Assembly (NCBI GenBank): GCA_035567895.1
Contig: DATMPC010000045.1
Span: 1-52,490 of the forward strand
Length of the DNA stretch: 52,490 nucleotides
Reading direction: 5' to 3'
DNA from: Terriglobales bacterium
GTDB taxonomy: Bacteria; Acidobacteriota; Terriglobia; Terriglobales; Acidobacteriaceae
The notes below the pieces were generated by a model. That model saw only the letters and a program-made list of their open reading frames with translations, did no database searches and was not told where the DNA came from. The number at the start of each line of letters is the position of its first letter. Within the stretch, counting starts at the first letter, position 1. A program made the position numbers and the translations under genes. Shown here in pieces: positions 34,643-42,908 of this stretch.

Positions 34643-35971
34643 ATGCGCAAAGGTTGGGACAATCCGCACTCGCACACCATGCCTGAGGACGTTTGTGTCC
34701 CTTCCGAGGTGCAGATTGGCAACGTTCGCGTCGCGCCAGCCACGGTTCTAGCGCCAATGGCGGGCGTTACCGACACGGTCTTCCGCCGCTTTATCCGCAA
34801 TGCCAGCGTGTTTTCACGGCCTAAGAGCCCACAAAATCCGCCTTCGGCGCAGCAATCAAAGGCTTTGCAGGCAAACTTTGAGGCTCCATTGCGCAGTTTT
34901 GAGGCACAACAGCACAATTTTGGGGCGCCCCAGCACCATTCGGGAGCACAAATTGAGGCTCTGGAACTCAATTTTGAGGCACCAGAGCGCCAGTCCGGAG
35001 CAAGAATCGAGGCTCCAGAACGCGATTTTGAGGCGCAAGTCGCCGCAGAAATCTCCAACTTCCAATCCGGCTGCGGACTCATCATGACCGAGTTCACCTC
35101 CGCCGACGGACTAGCGCGCTGCCGCGAATCCCGCCGCAAGCGCTACCTGACCTTCTATGAGGACGAGCATCCAATCTCCGCCCAGCTCTTCGGCTCCGAC
35201 CCAAACGTCGTCGCTGACGCCGCCCGCGTGGTCGAAGACCTCGGCTTCGATCTGGTCGATCTCAACCTCGGATGCCCCGCCAAGCGCGTCGTGAAGTGCA
35301 ACGGCGGATCAGGACTGCTGCGCGATCTTCCGCATATTCAACGTATCTTCGAAGCTGTCCGCGCCGCCGTGAAGATTCCCTTCACGGTCAAGTTCCGCAT
35401 GGGATGGTCCGACGCCGAGATCGTCTGCGTCGAACTAGCCAAGCTAGCCGAAAACTGCGGACTCAACGGAGTCGCCCTGCACGCCCGCACCCGCGAGCAA
35501 GGCTACAGCGGCAACGCCCGCTGGGAGTACATCGGCGCAGTCAAGAACGCGGTGAGTATTCCCGTAATGGGCAATGGCGATATCCGCAGCCCCGAAGACG
35601 CCGCCACCATGATCGCCCAAACCGGATGCGATGCAGTAATGATCGGCCGCACCGCGCCCTCGAACCCCTGGATCTTCCGCCAGATCGCCGAGTACACCGC
35701 CTCAAAGCAGGCCACCGGAGTAGGCACTTACACGCAGCCGACCGAAGAAGATCGCTATCAAATGATTCACACGTACTTCGCCATGCTGATCGAAGAAGAG
35801 CTACCCGAGGCGGTCGGCAAGATGAAGCAGTTCGCCTCGTGGTTCACGCACGGAGTAACCAACGGCAGTCATCTGCGCAAAGCCGTGTATGAGGCGAAGT
35901 CAGCGAACGAAGTGCTCTCCCGCGTGGACGAATTTTTCGAGAAGCATCTCGCGGCCGAGGCGGTTTCTTAA
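34643..35971 (+). CDS. dus: tRNA-dihydrouridine synthase with a repetitive insertion
   Basis: A 442-residue Dus enzyme (DusB-like), which reduces uridines in tRNA with FMN and NADPH. Seen: APATVLAPMAGVTDTVFRRF (FMN site), TEFTSADGL, HPISAQLFGSDP, LNLGCPAKRVVKCNGGSGLL with the catalytic Cys, KFRMGW, VALHARTREQGYSG, VMGNGDIRSPEDA and VMIGRTAPSNPWIF. Residues about 55-141 are an insertion with no family counterpart, placed between the first FMN loop and the TEFTSADGL strand; within it residues 78-132 are seven-residue repeats such as NFEAPER and SFEAQQH. The rest has normal length. The start could also be ATG 34679. A broken second dus fragment lies at 39925. Confidence 0.92.
   Translation: MRKGWDNPHSHTMPEDVCVPSEVQIGNVRVAPATVLAPMAGVTDTVFRRFIRNASVFSRPKSPQNPPSAQQSKALQANFEAPLRSFEAQQHNFGAPQHHSGAQIEALELNFEAPERQSGARIEAPERDFEAQVAAEISNFQSGCGLIMTEFTSADGLARCRESRRKRYLTFYEDEHPISAQLFGSDPNVVADAARVVEDLGFDLVDLNLGCPAKRVVKCNGGSGLLRDLPHIQRIFEAVRAAVKIPFTVKFRMGWSDAEIVCVELAKLAENCGLNGVALHARTREQGYSGNARWEYIGAVKNAVSIPVMGNGDIRSPEDAATMIAQTGCDAVMIGRTAPSNPWIFRQIAEYTASKQATGVGTYTQPTEEDRYQMIHTYFAMLIEEELPEAVGKMKQFASWFTHGVTNGSHLRKAVYEAKSANEVLSRVDEFFEKHLAAEAVS
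34874..35038. repeat. 21-bp (seven-codon) repeats inside dus
   Basis: Units encode NFEAPLR, SFEAQQH, NFGAPQH, then two longer units with HSGAQIEALEL and QSGARIEAPER separated by NFEAPER, ending DFEAQ. The DNA units keep a TTTGAGGC core and differ in third positions and in the x-x end. The reading frame is preserved throughout. Confidence 0.85.
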
Positions 35972-36247
35972 CCACTGAGACACCCAGTCACGGAGAAAGC
36001 AAAGACATGTCGCCATCGTCAATACTCCCCCGGCCGTGTTTTGCTCGCGAACTGCTCTGCTGCCTTGGATCAGAACTCCTTACGTGCGACGAGCAATCAG
36101 AAAACTGACAAGAATGGAAGCACGAACAAACACACGACCGAGGCTGGGGTCCCCAGCAGACGCCGGTGTTGCGGCTGTTGGGGTGGAGGTAGCCGGTGGG
36201 TGAAGGGAGGGCCTGAACTGCGTAATTTTCCTAAAATCGCTCAGTTA

Positions 36248-36676
36248 TCAGGCTTCCCCTTTTGGTCCATCGAGCGCGAGGGGGGCCCTGGATAGCTCGT
36301 TTGCGGGCTCAATCTGGGGATCTCCATCATCCTCAAAATCCAGTCTCAGCTGATCTGGATTATGGGCTGAGTGCTCTTGATCGACCCAATAGGCAAACGC
36401 ACACAGCAACACGAAGCCGACAAGCAATGGAAAGCATGTGTAACTCACGTTTTCCAGGGTAATAACGCGCTGGTATCGATAGCTAGGGTAGAGGACTGAT
36501 TCGGAGTGACCGTTAAATAATGCGGCCAACCCTGGCAGGATGATCAGGGTAGTCGCCACGAAGGCAAAGCGAACGATTAACTCGGCTGCAGTAACGGCAA
36601 TAATGAGGATTTTTGCATCGCCCCGCACGATACATCGACGGAGAGCTTCGACATATGGAGATATTATTCTGCCCAA
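36248..36676 (-). CDS. Hypothetical membrane protein
   Basis: A 142-residue protein with two hydrophobic segments, about 24-52 (IIAVTAAELIVRFAFVATTLI) less its ends, and about 83-102 (FPLLVGFVLLCAFAYWV). The C-terminus is acidic (LDFEDDGDPQIEPA). No family recognised. It is 75 bases downstream of the ExbD-like gene on the same strand and may be part of its transcript. It has no strong ribosome-binding site. Confidence 0.5.
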   Translation of the reverse strand: MGRIISPYVEALRRCIVRGDAKILIIAVTAAELIVRFAFVATTLIILPGLAALFNGHSESVLYPSYRYQRVITLENVSYTCFPLLVGFVLLCAFAYWVDQEHSAHNPDQLRLDFEDDGDPQIEPANELSRAPLALDGPKGEA

Positions 36677-36751
36677 TTTAAGCCTCGATAGGCAGGCAAG
36701 GATACCATCTCTCCGACAGGCTTTCGGGCTGTCCCGTTTTTGCCCGCCGAA

Positions 36752-37447
36752 CTACTGCAATGGCGGATCCTGAGCCGTCGCTGCCCGGTTCTCCTGTGTG
36801 AAACGGATTACGCCACTTTCGTCCGTGAAGAAGCTTCGCGGAGTTGCGGTCATGTCCGGTTCCTCCGCGTCTTGCTGGGCTGTCAGCAGCGTCACTCCTT
36901 CGACGCCTGCTGTGTGCAGGAAATCTAGAACTCTTACCACGCTCGCGTAAGGAGTGCGCGCGTCTGCCTTGATGTAGACGGTCTTCTCTGCCCGGTTGGA
37001 CAGGGCCGTCTTCAACTTCGCCGGCAGTTCAGTCGTACTGATCGGATTTACTCCGAGGTGCACGCTGCCGTCATGCCTGACCGTCACGACGAGCGCATCC
37101 TCTTTATCCGCTTTCAGGACCGATACTGCATTACTCGTGACCGGCAACTGTACGCTGATCCCCTTTTGCATCGGCGTAGCCGGGTCGCCGCAGGCTTCGT
37201 TTGGCGGACAGCTTGGTGCCTCCGAAGGGACTGGAAATGCACGTTGTTGCCCCGCGGCCGGCTCGGAGCTCGGCCAATCTGTATTGATCGAATTTCCCGG
37301 CCACAGCGGATGTATGTATGCGCTTAAGACAATTTGCAGGACAGACAGGATGCTTCCTATGTCGGGAACACGCTGATTCGGGCGACGAGTGCTACAGTTC
37401 TGTCTGTCCTGTTTCTTGGAAACGAAATCTCGAAATCGAGACGTCAT
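36752..37447 (-). CDS. Orphan ExbD/TolR-like protein, 5' end inside a dispersed repeat
   Basis: About 231 residues. The C-terminal half is an ExbD/TolR periplasmic domain: MQKGISVQLPVTSNAV, ALVVTVRHDGSVHLGVNPIS, KTVYIKADARTPYASVVRVL and DFLHTAGVEGVTLLT. The N-terminus is abnormal: residues 1-13 (TSRFRDFVSKKQ) come from the dispersed repeat at 37409-37538, and the expected NVTPxxDVxLVLLIIF helix with its key Asp is replaced by PDIGSILSVLQIVLSAYI, which I cannot align well. No exbB is adjacent. It may be a truncated or rewired ExbD. The frame extends to 37516, wholly within the repeat. Confidence 0.65.
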   Translation of the reverse strand: MTSRFRDFVSKKQDRQNCSTRRPNQRVPDIGSILSVLQIVLSAYIHPLWPGNSINTDWPSSEPAAGQQRAFPVPSEAPSCPPNEACGDPATPMQKGISVQLPVTSNAVSVLKADKEDALVVTVRHDGSVHLGVNPISTTELPAKLKTALSNRAEKTVYIKADARTPYASVVRVLDFLHTAGVEGVTLLTAQQDAEEPDMTATPRSFFTDESGVIRFTQENRAATAQDPPLQ

Positions 37448-37538
37448 GACCCCGCCCTTGAAAACCGCAAGGATGCGGCACCCGACTTCCTTGAAGTTCC
37501 AAAGTGAAACAGACAAGAACAGGCTGGGTCACCCGCCT
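37409..37538. repeat. Dispersed repeat, copy A
   Basis: About 130 bases, from CTGTTTCTTGGAAAC to GAACAGGCTGGGTCACCC, match 47456-47572 in the same orientation with scattered differences and a 12-base extra segment in this copy that holds the ATG 37447. The shared core includes GAAAACCGCAAGGATG and CTTGAAGTTCCAAAGTGAAA. It overlaps the 5' end of the ExbD-like gene. Confidence 0.85.
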
Positions 37539-37673
37539 GGTTTCTTAACCGCAGAAGCGCGGAGAATGCCCAAGCTGAGTGGCGGATGCTGCTACTGAAA
37601 GCCGTTTGGTGGCGGCGCCGTAAGTTTCGTATTGGGAAGCGCAAATTAGACAGTCTGAGCCGGCGAGGGACAA

Positions 37674-39824
37674 TCAGAAATTCTCTAGCTGCCACACATT
37701 TTTCGTGCCGCCTGCCTGTGCAATTGCCAGCATCTGTCCATCGGGCGATGGAATCGCGCCCCAGATTTCGGGATTGCTGGAACGGAGCAGAACAGTCGCT
37801 CTGCCATCCAGGGTGATCCTCAACAATGCGCTGTCGCGATCAAACTTGTGCCAACCGACCAGCAGGCTCTTTCCGTCTGGGAACCAATCGGCCCCCATCA
37901 ATCCGCTCCATCCTTTTATCGTCAAGTCACGCGCTTCGCCTGTGGTTGTGGAACGGAATCGGATTGTTTCTGTGTTGGGGCCAAACAGAACGATGGCTCG
38001 TTGCGAACCGTCTGGAGACAAGCTCCAATTACAGTCGGGATCGATTTGAGGTGGGTCTTCAGTTCTCCCGCTCCTCGCATCGAAGCGAAACGTTGCCGAG
38101 GCTTGTCCCTTCATCACGCTGTACAAACAGATCGTCGACGGAGACTGCGCACACTGCAGGTTCCAGATTCCCAGGTCTTTCAGTACCAGGCGCGGCGTTC
38201 CTCCGGTTATGGGAATCGCAAAAATCGACGACGGAGCTTCAGGATTAGCCGGCTTAGGAGTGGAGAGATACAGGATCTCGGTACCGTCGGGCGACAATCT
38301 GGCTTCGACGAGATGCCCTGAACCGGCAGCCAGGCTTTCCGGTAGAGACCGATTGATCGCCTGTTTGAAGAGCTCTCGCATTCCGTTTCGGTCCGAACTA
38401 AACAAGACTGCCTTGCCATCCGGTGTCCACGACCAAGGAAGGTTCTCGCTCTGGTGGAGAGTCAGGCGCCTGGTCTCAAGCAGGTGCGTACCATCTGCCG
38501 ACAGCTTGCCGATGTAAACGCTCGGCTGCTGATCGCCTCTCAGGAAGATCACGGCTTTGCCATCGGCACTCGCAGTAACTTGAGAAATCCAGCCGTGTGC
38601 CCCAGCGACCCGCTTTGGGCTTGAGGCAAGTCGCCTGGATTGCTTCAGCGAGACCACCCATAAGTCTGAGCCTTGTTGACGGTCAATGGATCCGCGCGCG
38701 TAGAGCAAGCGGCCATCTTTCAACCAATGCAGCGCAGGACTTAAAGCCGATTCGGAAAACAGGGTCTCGGCCCTTGCCTTTTGCCATTCATTGATCTCGA
38801 CGGAACTGGTGCGTGCGTTGAACGCCCACTTGGTCCTGATGTAGGCGATGCGCTCACCGTCTGGGGACCACGTTGGCGCTCCCACGTCGGAGCCATCGCC
38901 GTTATCGCCCGCAACCTTGACCAGCTCGGTTCCGTCGGAACGCATCACCCACACTTCTCGACCATACATACCCCAGTACGCGAGGTCGCCACGGCGGAAT
39001 GCAATGTGGGCCCCGTCTGGCGAGACGGACCCTCCGGTAGCGTCGTCGACGAGAAGGCGAGGAGCGCCTTCGAAAACCGAGAGACTCCAGAGGCCGGCTT
39101 TCCCATTTTGGTTCTCGCGAGAGACGAGCAAATGCGTTCCGTCAGCAAACCAGTCATGTACGCGTGCCGAAAAGCTGGGTGGTAATGGCACAGGATGGAC
39201 CTCGCCGGTGCGAATCACTTTCAGGAAAACGCCTGTGTTATCGCTGTAAGCGAGATACTTACCATCGGGAGAGATGGCTGCACTGTTTACGCTGTTTTCC
39301 GACGAGTTTGCGGTCAGTTGGCGTTCGATGAGTTCGGCGGGCCGCGCAAGAAATGGCGATAGCATCCAGATAAGAACAGCAATCGCGATCAACGAGACGA
39401 ACGCGATGGCGGTCCGCGGCCGCAGGAAGAATGATTTGTCTCGATGTGGGACGACAGCGATTGCGATTTCGCTTGTGGCGACGCAACTGTTGACCGGCGC
39501 AATAAACCGGTAGCCGCGCCGCGACAGCGTTTCCACAAAACGGGGGTTCTCGGCGGAATCCTGTAGCGCGTCCCGCAACCTCTTTGTGGCAGCGTTGATA
39601 CTGTGGTCGAAGTCCACAAAAGTATCCGCCGGCCAGAGCCTCTCCCGCAGTTCCTCCCGAGTGACGATCTTTCCGGGGCGTTCCAACAACATGGCCAAAA
39701 TCTGAAAAGGCTGCTCCTGCAGCCTCACCTTCGAGCCGTTGCGGCGCAGCTCCCCCGCACGGAGATCCACCTCGAACACACCGAAGCGGACCACCGCAAG
39801 TTCGTGACTCGCTGACGTTGCCAT
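37674..39824 (-). CDS. Winged-helix/TolB-propeller transmembrane regulator
   Basis: A 716-residue fusion typical of Acidobacteriota. Residues about 12-110 are an OmpR/CadC-type winged helix (FEVDLRAGELRRNG, LQEQPFQILAMLLERPG, TREELRERLWPADTFVDFD, RGYRFIAPV). A helix at about 139-159 follows, then a periplasmic TolB-like beta-propeller with repeated SPDGKYLAY-type blades (SPDGAHIAFRR, WSPDGERIAYIR, WTPDGKAVLFSSD, LSPDGTEILYLS, SPDGQMLAIAQ). The design implies signal sensing outside and DNA binding inside, as in CadC. The target is unknown; the gene stands alone. Confidence 0.93.
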   Translation of the reverse strand: MATSASHELAVVRFGVFEVDLRAGELRRNGSKVRLQEQPFQILAMLLERPGKIVTREELRERLWPADTFVDFDHSINAATKRLRDALQDSAENPRFVETLSRRGYRFIAPVNSCVATSEIAIAVVPHRDKSFFLRPRTAIAFVSLIAIAVLIWMLSPFLARPAELIERQLTANSSENSVNSAAISPDGKYLAYSDNTGVFLKVIRTGEVHPVPLPPSFSARVHDWFADGTHLLVSRENQNGKAGLWSLSVFEGAPRLLVDDATGGSVSPDGAHIAFRRGDLAYWGMYGREVWVMRSDGTELVKVAGDNGDGSDVGAPTWSPDGERIAYIRTKWAFNARTSSVEINEWQKARAETLFSESALSPALHWLKDGRLLYARGSIDRQQGSDLWVVSLKQSRRLASSPKRVAGAHGWISQVTASADGKAVIFLRGDQQPSVYIGKLSADGTHLLETRRLTLHQSENLPWSWTPDGKAVLFSSDRNGMRELFKQAINRSLPESLAAGSGHLVEARLSPDGTEILYLSTPKPANPEAPSSIFAIPITGGTPRLVLKDLGIWNLQCAQSPSTICLYSVMKGQASATFRFDARSGRTEDPPQIDPDCNWSLSPDGSQRAIVLFGPNTETIRFRSTTTGEARDLTIKGWSGLMGADWFPDGKSLLVGWHKFDRDSALLRITLDGRATVLLRSSNPEIWGAIPSPDGQMLAIAQAGGTKNVWQLENF

Positions 39825-39924
39825 GTCTCCTCAGATGGGAAAGGCAGTGTAGCACTCATTCATCTCGTCCCAGCCGTTGGATCCTTGGCCAGTTCTCAAT
39901 TCGGGTCCGTGACTTTCTGCCCCG

Positions 39925-40073
39925 TAGGTGTCGACAAGATGAAGCAGTTTGCGTCCTGGTTCACCCACGGGGTAACCAACGGCAGCCACCTACGCAAAGC
40001 CGCGTATGAGACGAAATCAGCGAACGAAGTGCTCTCCGCCTGAACGAATTTTTCGAGAAGCACTGCTTCGCGT
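39925..40073 (+). pseudogene. 3' fragment of a second dus gene
   Basis: The frame VDKMKQFASWFTHGVTNGSH, continuing LRKAAYETKSANEVLSA, matches the C-terminus of the intact Dus at 35812-35945 almost perfectly, then a one-base loss (CTCTCCGCCTGAACG against CTCTCCCGCGTGGACG) brings a stop. Sequence similarity continues beyond the stop in another frame (GAATTTTTCGAGAAGCA). Nothing upstream of about 39925 looks like Dus. Most base differences are synonymous, so the fragment diverged as a working gene before decay. Confidence 0.85.
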
Positions 40074-40170
40074 TCACTGCCCAGTTAACGGCACCAGGCA
40101 TCCGTGAGCAATCTTCCTTATAAGTTGTTAGCGTTTTTGCTGCCCTCTGAATGTTGGATCTCGTGATGAA

Positions 40171-41622
40171 TCAAGCCATTACGAACCTCGACAACTTTGC
40201 GGTACGGATGGTGATAGAGCTTTGCCCTTTGTAGGCAACGAAGCCCAGTTTCCGGAAGCGATTCATAAAAAAGTTGATTCGGGATCGGGTTGCGCCAACC
40301 ATTTCCGCCAAAATCTCCTGACTGATCTTGGGGATCACTGCCTCGGGTTTGCCTCCGTTGCCGAAAGTACCTAGTAACAGAAGGGTTCGGGCCAGCCGTT
40401 TTTCAGTGGAACTGAGAAGGTGATCCATTATGACTTCTTGGTATCCCGTGATGCGGGCCAGTAAGTAGTCGAGAAAGAATCCCGCAAAAGTCTTTTCATT
40501 TTGGATCGCACGCAACATCTCGTTTCGCTCAATCTTGAGTATTGTGCAATCTGTAAGCGTCCTGGCTGACGCAGTGCTCCGGGGCCGATCTGCCGCTATG
40601 CATTCCTTGCCTGCAAAATTCCCCGGGCCGAGCAGGGCAATTGTGCTTTCTTTGCCCTGAGAGTCTACGGTGAGCTTCACCGCGCCCGCCTGGATATAGA
40701 AGACAGCATTAATCCGTTTGCCTTGCTCAAAGAGCACCTGTTTTTCCGGGGCATACACAATCGTCCTGCCCGGGCCGGCTTTGGAGAGATAAGTCTTGAG
40801 GTGAAAGAGCGGTTTTTTCTTCTGAGCCTTGCGCAACTCCTCTGTCTGCCTCCGCTCGCTGGCGTCCATGAGGCAGCCATAGATCTCGGCCAGCTCGCCG
40901 CGTTCGTCGAAGGTTCCGGCGGCGCCCTCCACCGCGTGGACCAAGGTTCCGTCCTGGCGCCGGAGTTCAGCCTCGTTGTATTCGAGCCGCCCCTTCTCCC
41001 TGAGGAGCTCCAGGAATGCCTCTCGCGACGCGTGGTCGGGATAGAGCGAGACCAGATCAACTTTCATCGCCTCTTCCACCGAGGCAAAACCGAGCATGCG
41101 CGCGAAGGCTGAATTGCATGTGGTCAACTTTCCATCGGGGCTTGCGACGTAGCTGCCCGCCGGATTCGCCTCAAAAAAGCGCCGGGTTTTCTCGTCGCTT
41201 CGGCGCCGCGCATCCTCCGCTTGCTTGCGCTTGGTGATGTCACGAATGTTGCATTGGATAACCCTCGTGCCATTCGATCCATAGACATTGCTGACAAATT
41301 CCACGGCAACGGAGCGGCCGTCTTTGGTTTCAAGCGGGAGAGACTCATAGCGGATATATTCTTTTTCTTGCAACTCCAGAAAAGCCAGCTTGCTTTCCTT
41401 CGTGTCTTTGAACGGCCCAATCTCCCAAAGCGGCATCCCAACAAACTCGTCATAAGAGTAGCCCAGCAAATTAATCAGGAATGGGTTAACGTCTGTTATC
41501 CGTCCTGTCTGCGCATCGAGAATCAGGATGCCATCTTGGGCGGCTTCGAACAGTCGACGATATCTCAGCTCCGAAGCTCGTAACCCCTCTTCGGAGTGCT
41601 TGAGTTCCGTCTCTTCCTGCAT
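40171..41622 (-). CDS. PAS-PAS-Crp/Fnr fusion regulator
   Basis: A 483-residue one-component regulator. Two PAS domains come first: about 18-135 (YRRLFEAAQDGILILDAQTG, PFLINLLGYSYDEFVG, CNIRDITKRKQAE) and about 140-265 (RRFFEANPAGSYVASPDGKL, FARMLGFASVEEA, DASERRQTEELRK). Then a cNMP-binding-like barrel (about 275-395, AVFYIQAGAVKLTVDSQGKE, LLGPGNFAGKECIA) and a Crp winged helix (about 400-475) with ISQEILAEMVGATRSRINFF and RFRKLGFVAY. The last 210 residues are paralogous to the stand-alone regulator at 43077. PAS sensing coupled directly to a Crp output is inferred; ligand unknown. Confidence 0.9.
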   Translation of the reverse strand: MQEETELKHSEEGLRASELRYRRLFEAAQDGILILDAQTGRITDVNPFLINLLGYSYDEFVGMPLWEIGPFKDTKESKLAFLELQEKEYIRYESLPLETKDGRSVAVEFVSNVYGSNGTRVIQCNIRDITKRKQAEDARRRSDEKTRRFFEANPAGSYVASPDGKLTTCNSAFARMLGFASVEEAMKVDLVSLYPDHASREAFLELLREKGRLEYNEAELRRQDGTLVHAVEGAAGTFDERGELAEIYGCLMDASERRQTEELRKAQKKKPLFHLKTYLSKAGPGRTIVYAPEKQVLFEQGKRINAVFYIQAGAVKLTVDSQGKESTIALLGPGNFAGKECIAADRPRSTASARTLTDCTILKIERNEMLRAIQNEKTFAGFFLDYLLARITGYQEVIMDHLLSSTEKRLARTLLLLGTFGNGGKPEAVIPKISQEILAEMVGATRSRINFFMNRFRKLGFVAYKGQSSITIRTAKLSRFVMA

Positions 41623-42085
41623 GGCTTACCTCGTCATAGCCTTTCAGGCCCGAGCCCTCTCAACCATTCCCCTAAATGCTGCAGACACGACGCCAGGCCT
41701 CATCTTGTCCTGCCGAGAGATACCGGTCTAGCGATTTGGAAACAGCCAGAGCGAAAACCCCTGGTGGGCTAATAACTGCTGGTTTTAGCGAGATTCAGAA
41801 CACTGGGTGTAGTAGTAGGCGATGCAACTCTTGTCTCGTCTCCCAGGCCAGTATCAAGCTTCAGGCGTCTTAACACTGGTCAAATCTGAACACTGGTTAA
41901 AAGGGATCAAACAAAGGAAAGTCGGAGTTTCCCCGGTGCGAGAGCAATCCTGGCTACGATGGGAGAGGCGTCGGAGAAGACGCCTGGATGGTATTGGAGA
42001 CCACTCGGCTTTCCAAAACGAATTTCACACATGGGCATTCGGGGAGCTAGCATCGGCTACCGCAGCGGTGCTGAGAGCATTCCTG
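41623..42085. other. Gene-free region upstream of the PAS-PAS-Crp gene
   Basis: About 460 bases between the PAS-PAS-Crp start and the duplicated 3' end of the receiver gene. It presumably holds the PAS-PAS-Crp promoter. Open frames here have no recognisable protein features and I see no palindrome of the TGTCA-N4-TGACA type. Confidence 0.55.
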
Positions 42086-42293
42086 CCCACGACGCGTAGA
42101 CTATCCTGCCGCCTTTTCCACCAGTATCCCCGTCTTTAATTCTTAGGGGAAGCTACTGAAAGCGAAAAGTCAATGATGTAGCGCACTGCCCTCCCCACGA
42201 CGCGTAGACGATCCTGCCGCCTTTTCCACCAGTATCTCCGTCTTTTTCTTAGGGGAAGCTACTGAAAGCGAAAAATCAATGATGTATCGCACT
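42086..42293. repeat. Tandem duplication of a receiver-gene 3' end
   Basis: Two ~100-base direct copies, 42086-42187 and 42194-42293, with about six differences. Each contains, on the minus strand, the coding sequence for RYIIDFSLSVASPK. The inner copy is part of the live receiver gene, which reads on into the outer copy in a different frame before stopping at 42170. In the outer copy the homologous frame ends at once (SPKN, stop). Confidence 0.9.
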
Positions 42294-42856
42294 CCAGTGA
42301 GGCAGAAGATGCAGGGCGTTTCCATCACGGTCCCGTTAACCTCTGACGACACGTTTAGCGGAAATGAGCGCAAACACTCGGTGCACGTCAGCACGATATA
42401 CGGTATGCCTCTGGCGTCCTTGCCGTTTTGAGGAACCCACACGGGAGCGGACTCCCTGCTATGCGCGATGGCCCGCGCAGCCGAAGTTCGAAGTAAGCCG
42501 GCAACCAGTTGCGGCAGTGTGTGCGGACTGTTGGTGCCTTTAGCGTAGAAAGCATCGGCGATCACTCCTCCGGGCACTGCATCCCCAGCCTGATACGCGC
42601 CACTCATGGCGACAACCAACACTTGGGGAAAGCGACGGCGAACCACGGAGAGAAACTCGAATCCCGACATTTGCGGCAGGTTCAGATCGGAAACGATGAG
42701 TGCAGGAACCCTACTTTTCATTTCTAAAAGCGCATCGAAACCGTCTTCCGCGGTAGAAACTTCGTATCCTTTATCCGCCAGCAGCATCGCGACGGTCGTG
42801 CGAATACTCGGGTCGTCATCGACGACCAGGATGCGGCGTTTTGAAGCGTCAGACAT
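42170..42856 (-). CDS. Response regulator with C-terminal four-Cys domain (copy 1)
   Basis: A 228-residue protein. The receiver (about 8-125) has every key residue: ILVVDDDPSIR (acidic cluster), VSDLNLPQMSGFEF (phospho-Asp), VVAMSGAY and FYAKG (conserved Lys). The remaining part has no DNA-binding or enzymatic motif; it contains IPYIVLTCTECLRSFPLNVS and METPCIFCLTGVRYIIDFS, two CxxC pairs that look like a zinc knuckle. A paralogue lies at 50851. The last 14 residues (about 215-228) come from a tandem duplication and are not shared with the paralogue. Three palindromic repeats lie directly upstream. No kinase is adjacent. Confidence 0.88.
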   Translation of the reverse strand: MSDASKRRILVVDDDPSIRTTVAMLLADKGYEVSTAEDGFDALLEMKSRVPALIVSDLNLPQMSGFEFLSVVRRRFPQVLVVAMSGAYQAGDAVPGGVIADAFYAKGTNSPHTLPQLVAGLLRTSAARAIAHSRESAPVWVPQNGKDARGIPYIVLTCTECLRSFPLNVSSEVNGTVMETPCIFCLTGVRYIIDFSLSVASPKKKTEILVEKAAGSSTRRGEGSALHH

Positions 42857-42908
42857 AAGTCAATCCTCACTACACAAGCGCGCGACAGTGGCAACAAAAA
42901 GAGAGTCT

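Noticed and set aside
34636-35139. Minus-strand frame with Cys/Ser-rich repeats over the dus insertion
   Set aside because: It mirrors the 21-bp repeats of dus, lacks a ribosome-binding site, and runs into conserved Dus codons. Kept only as a remark in the dus finding.
39818-40009. Plus-strand 63-codon frame over the dus fragment
   Set aside because: It is out of frame with the Dus similarity and only a by-product of it.
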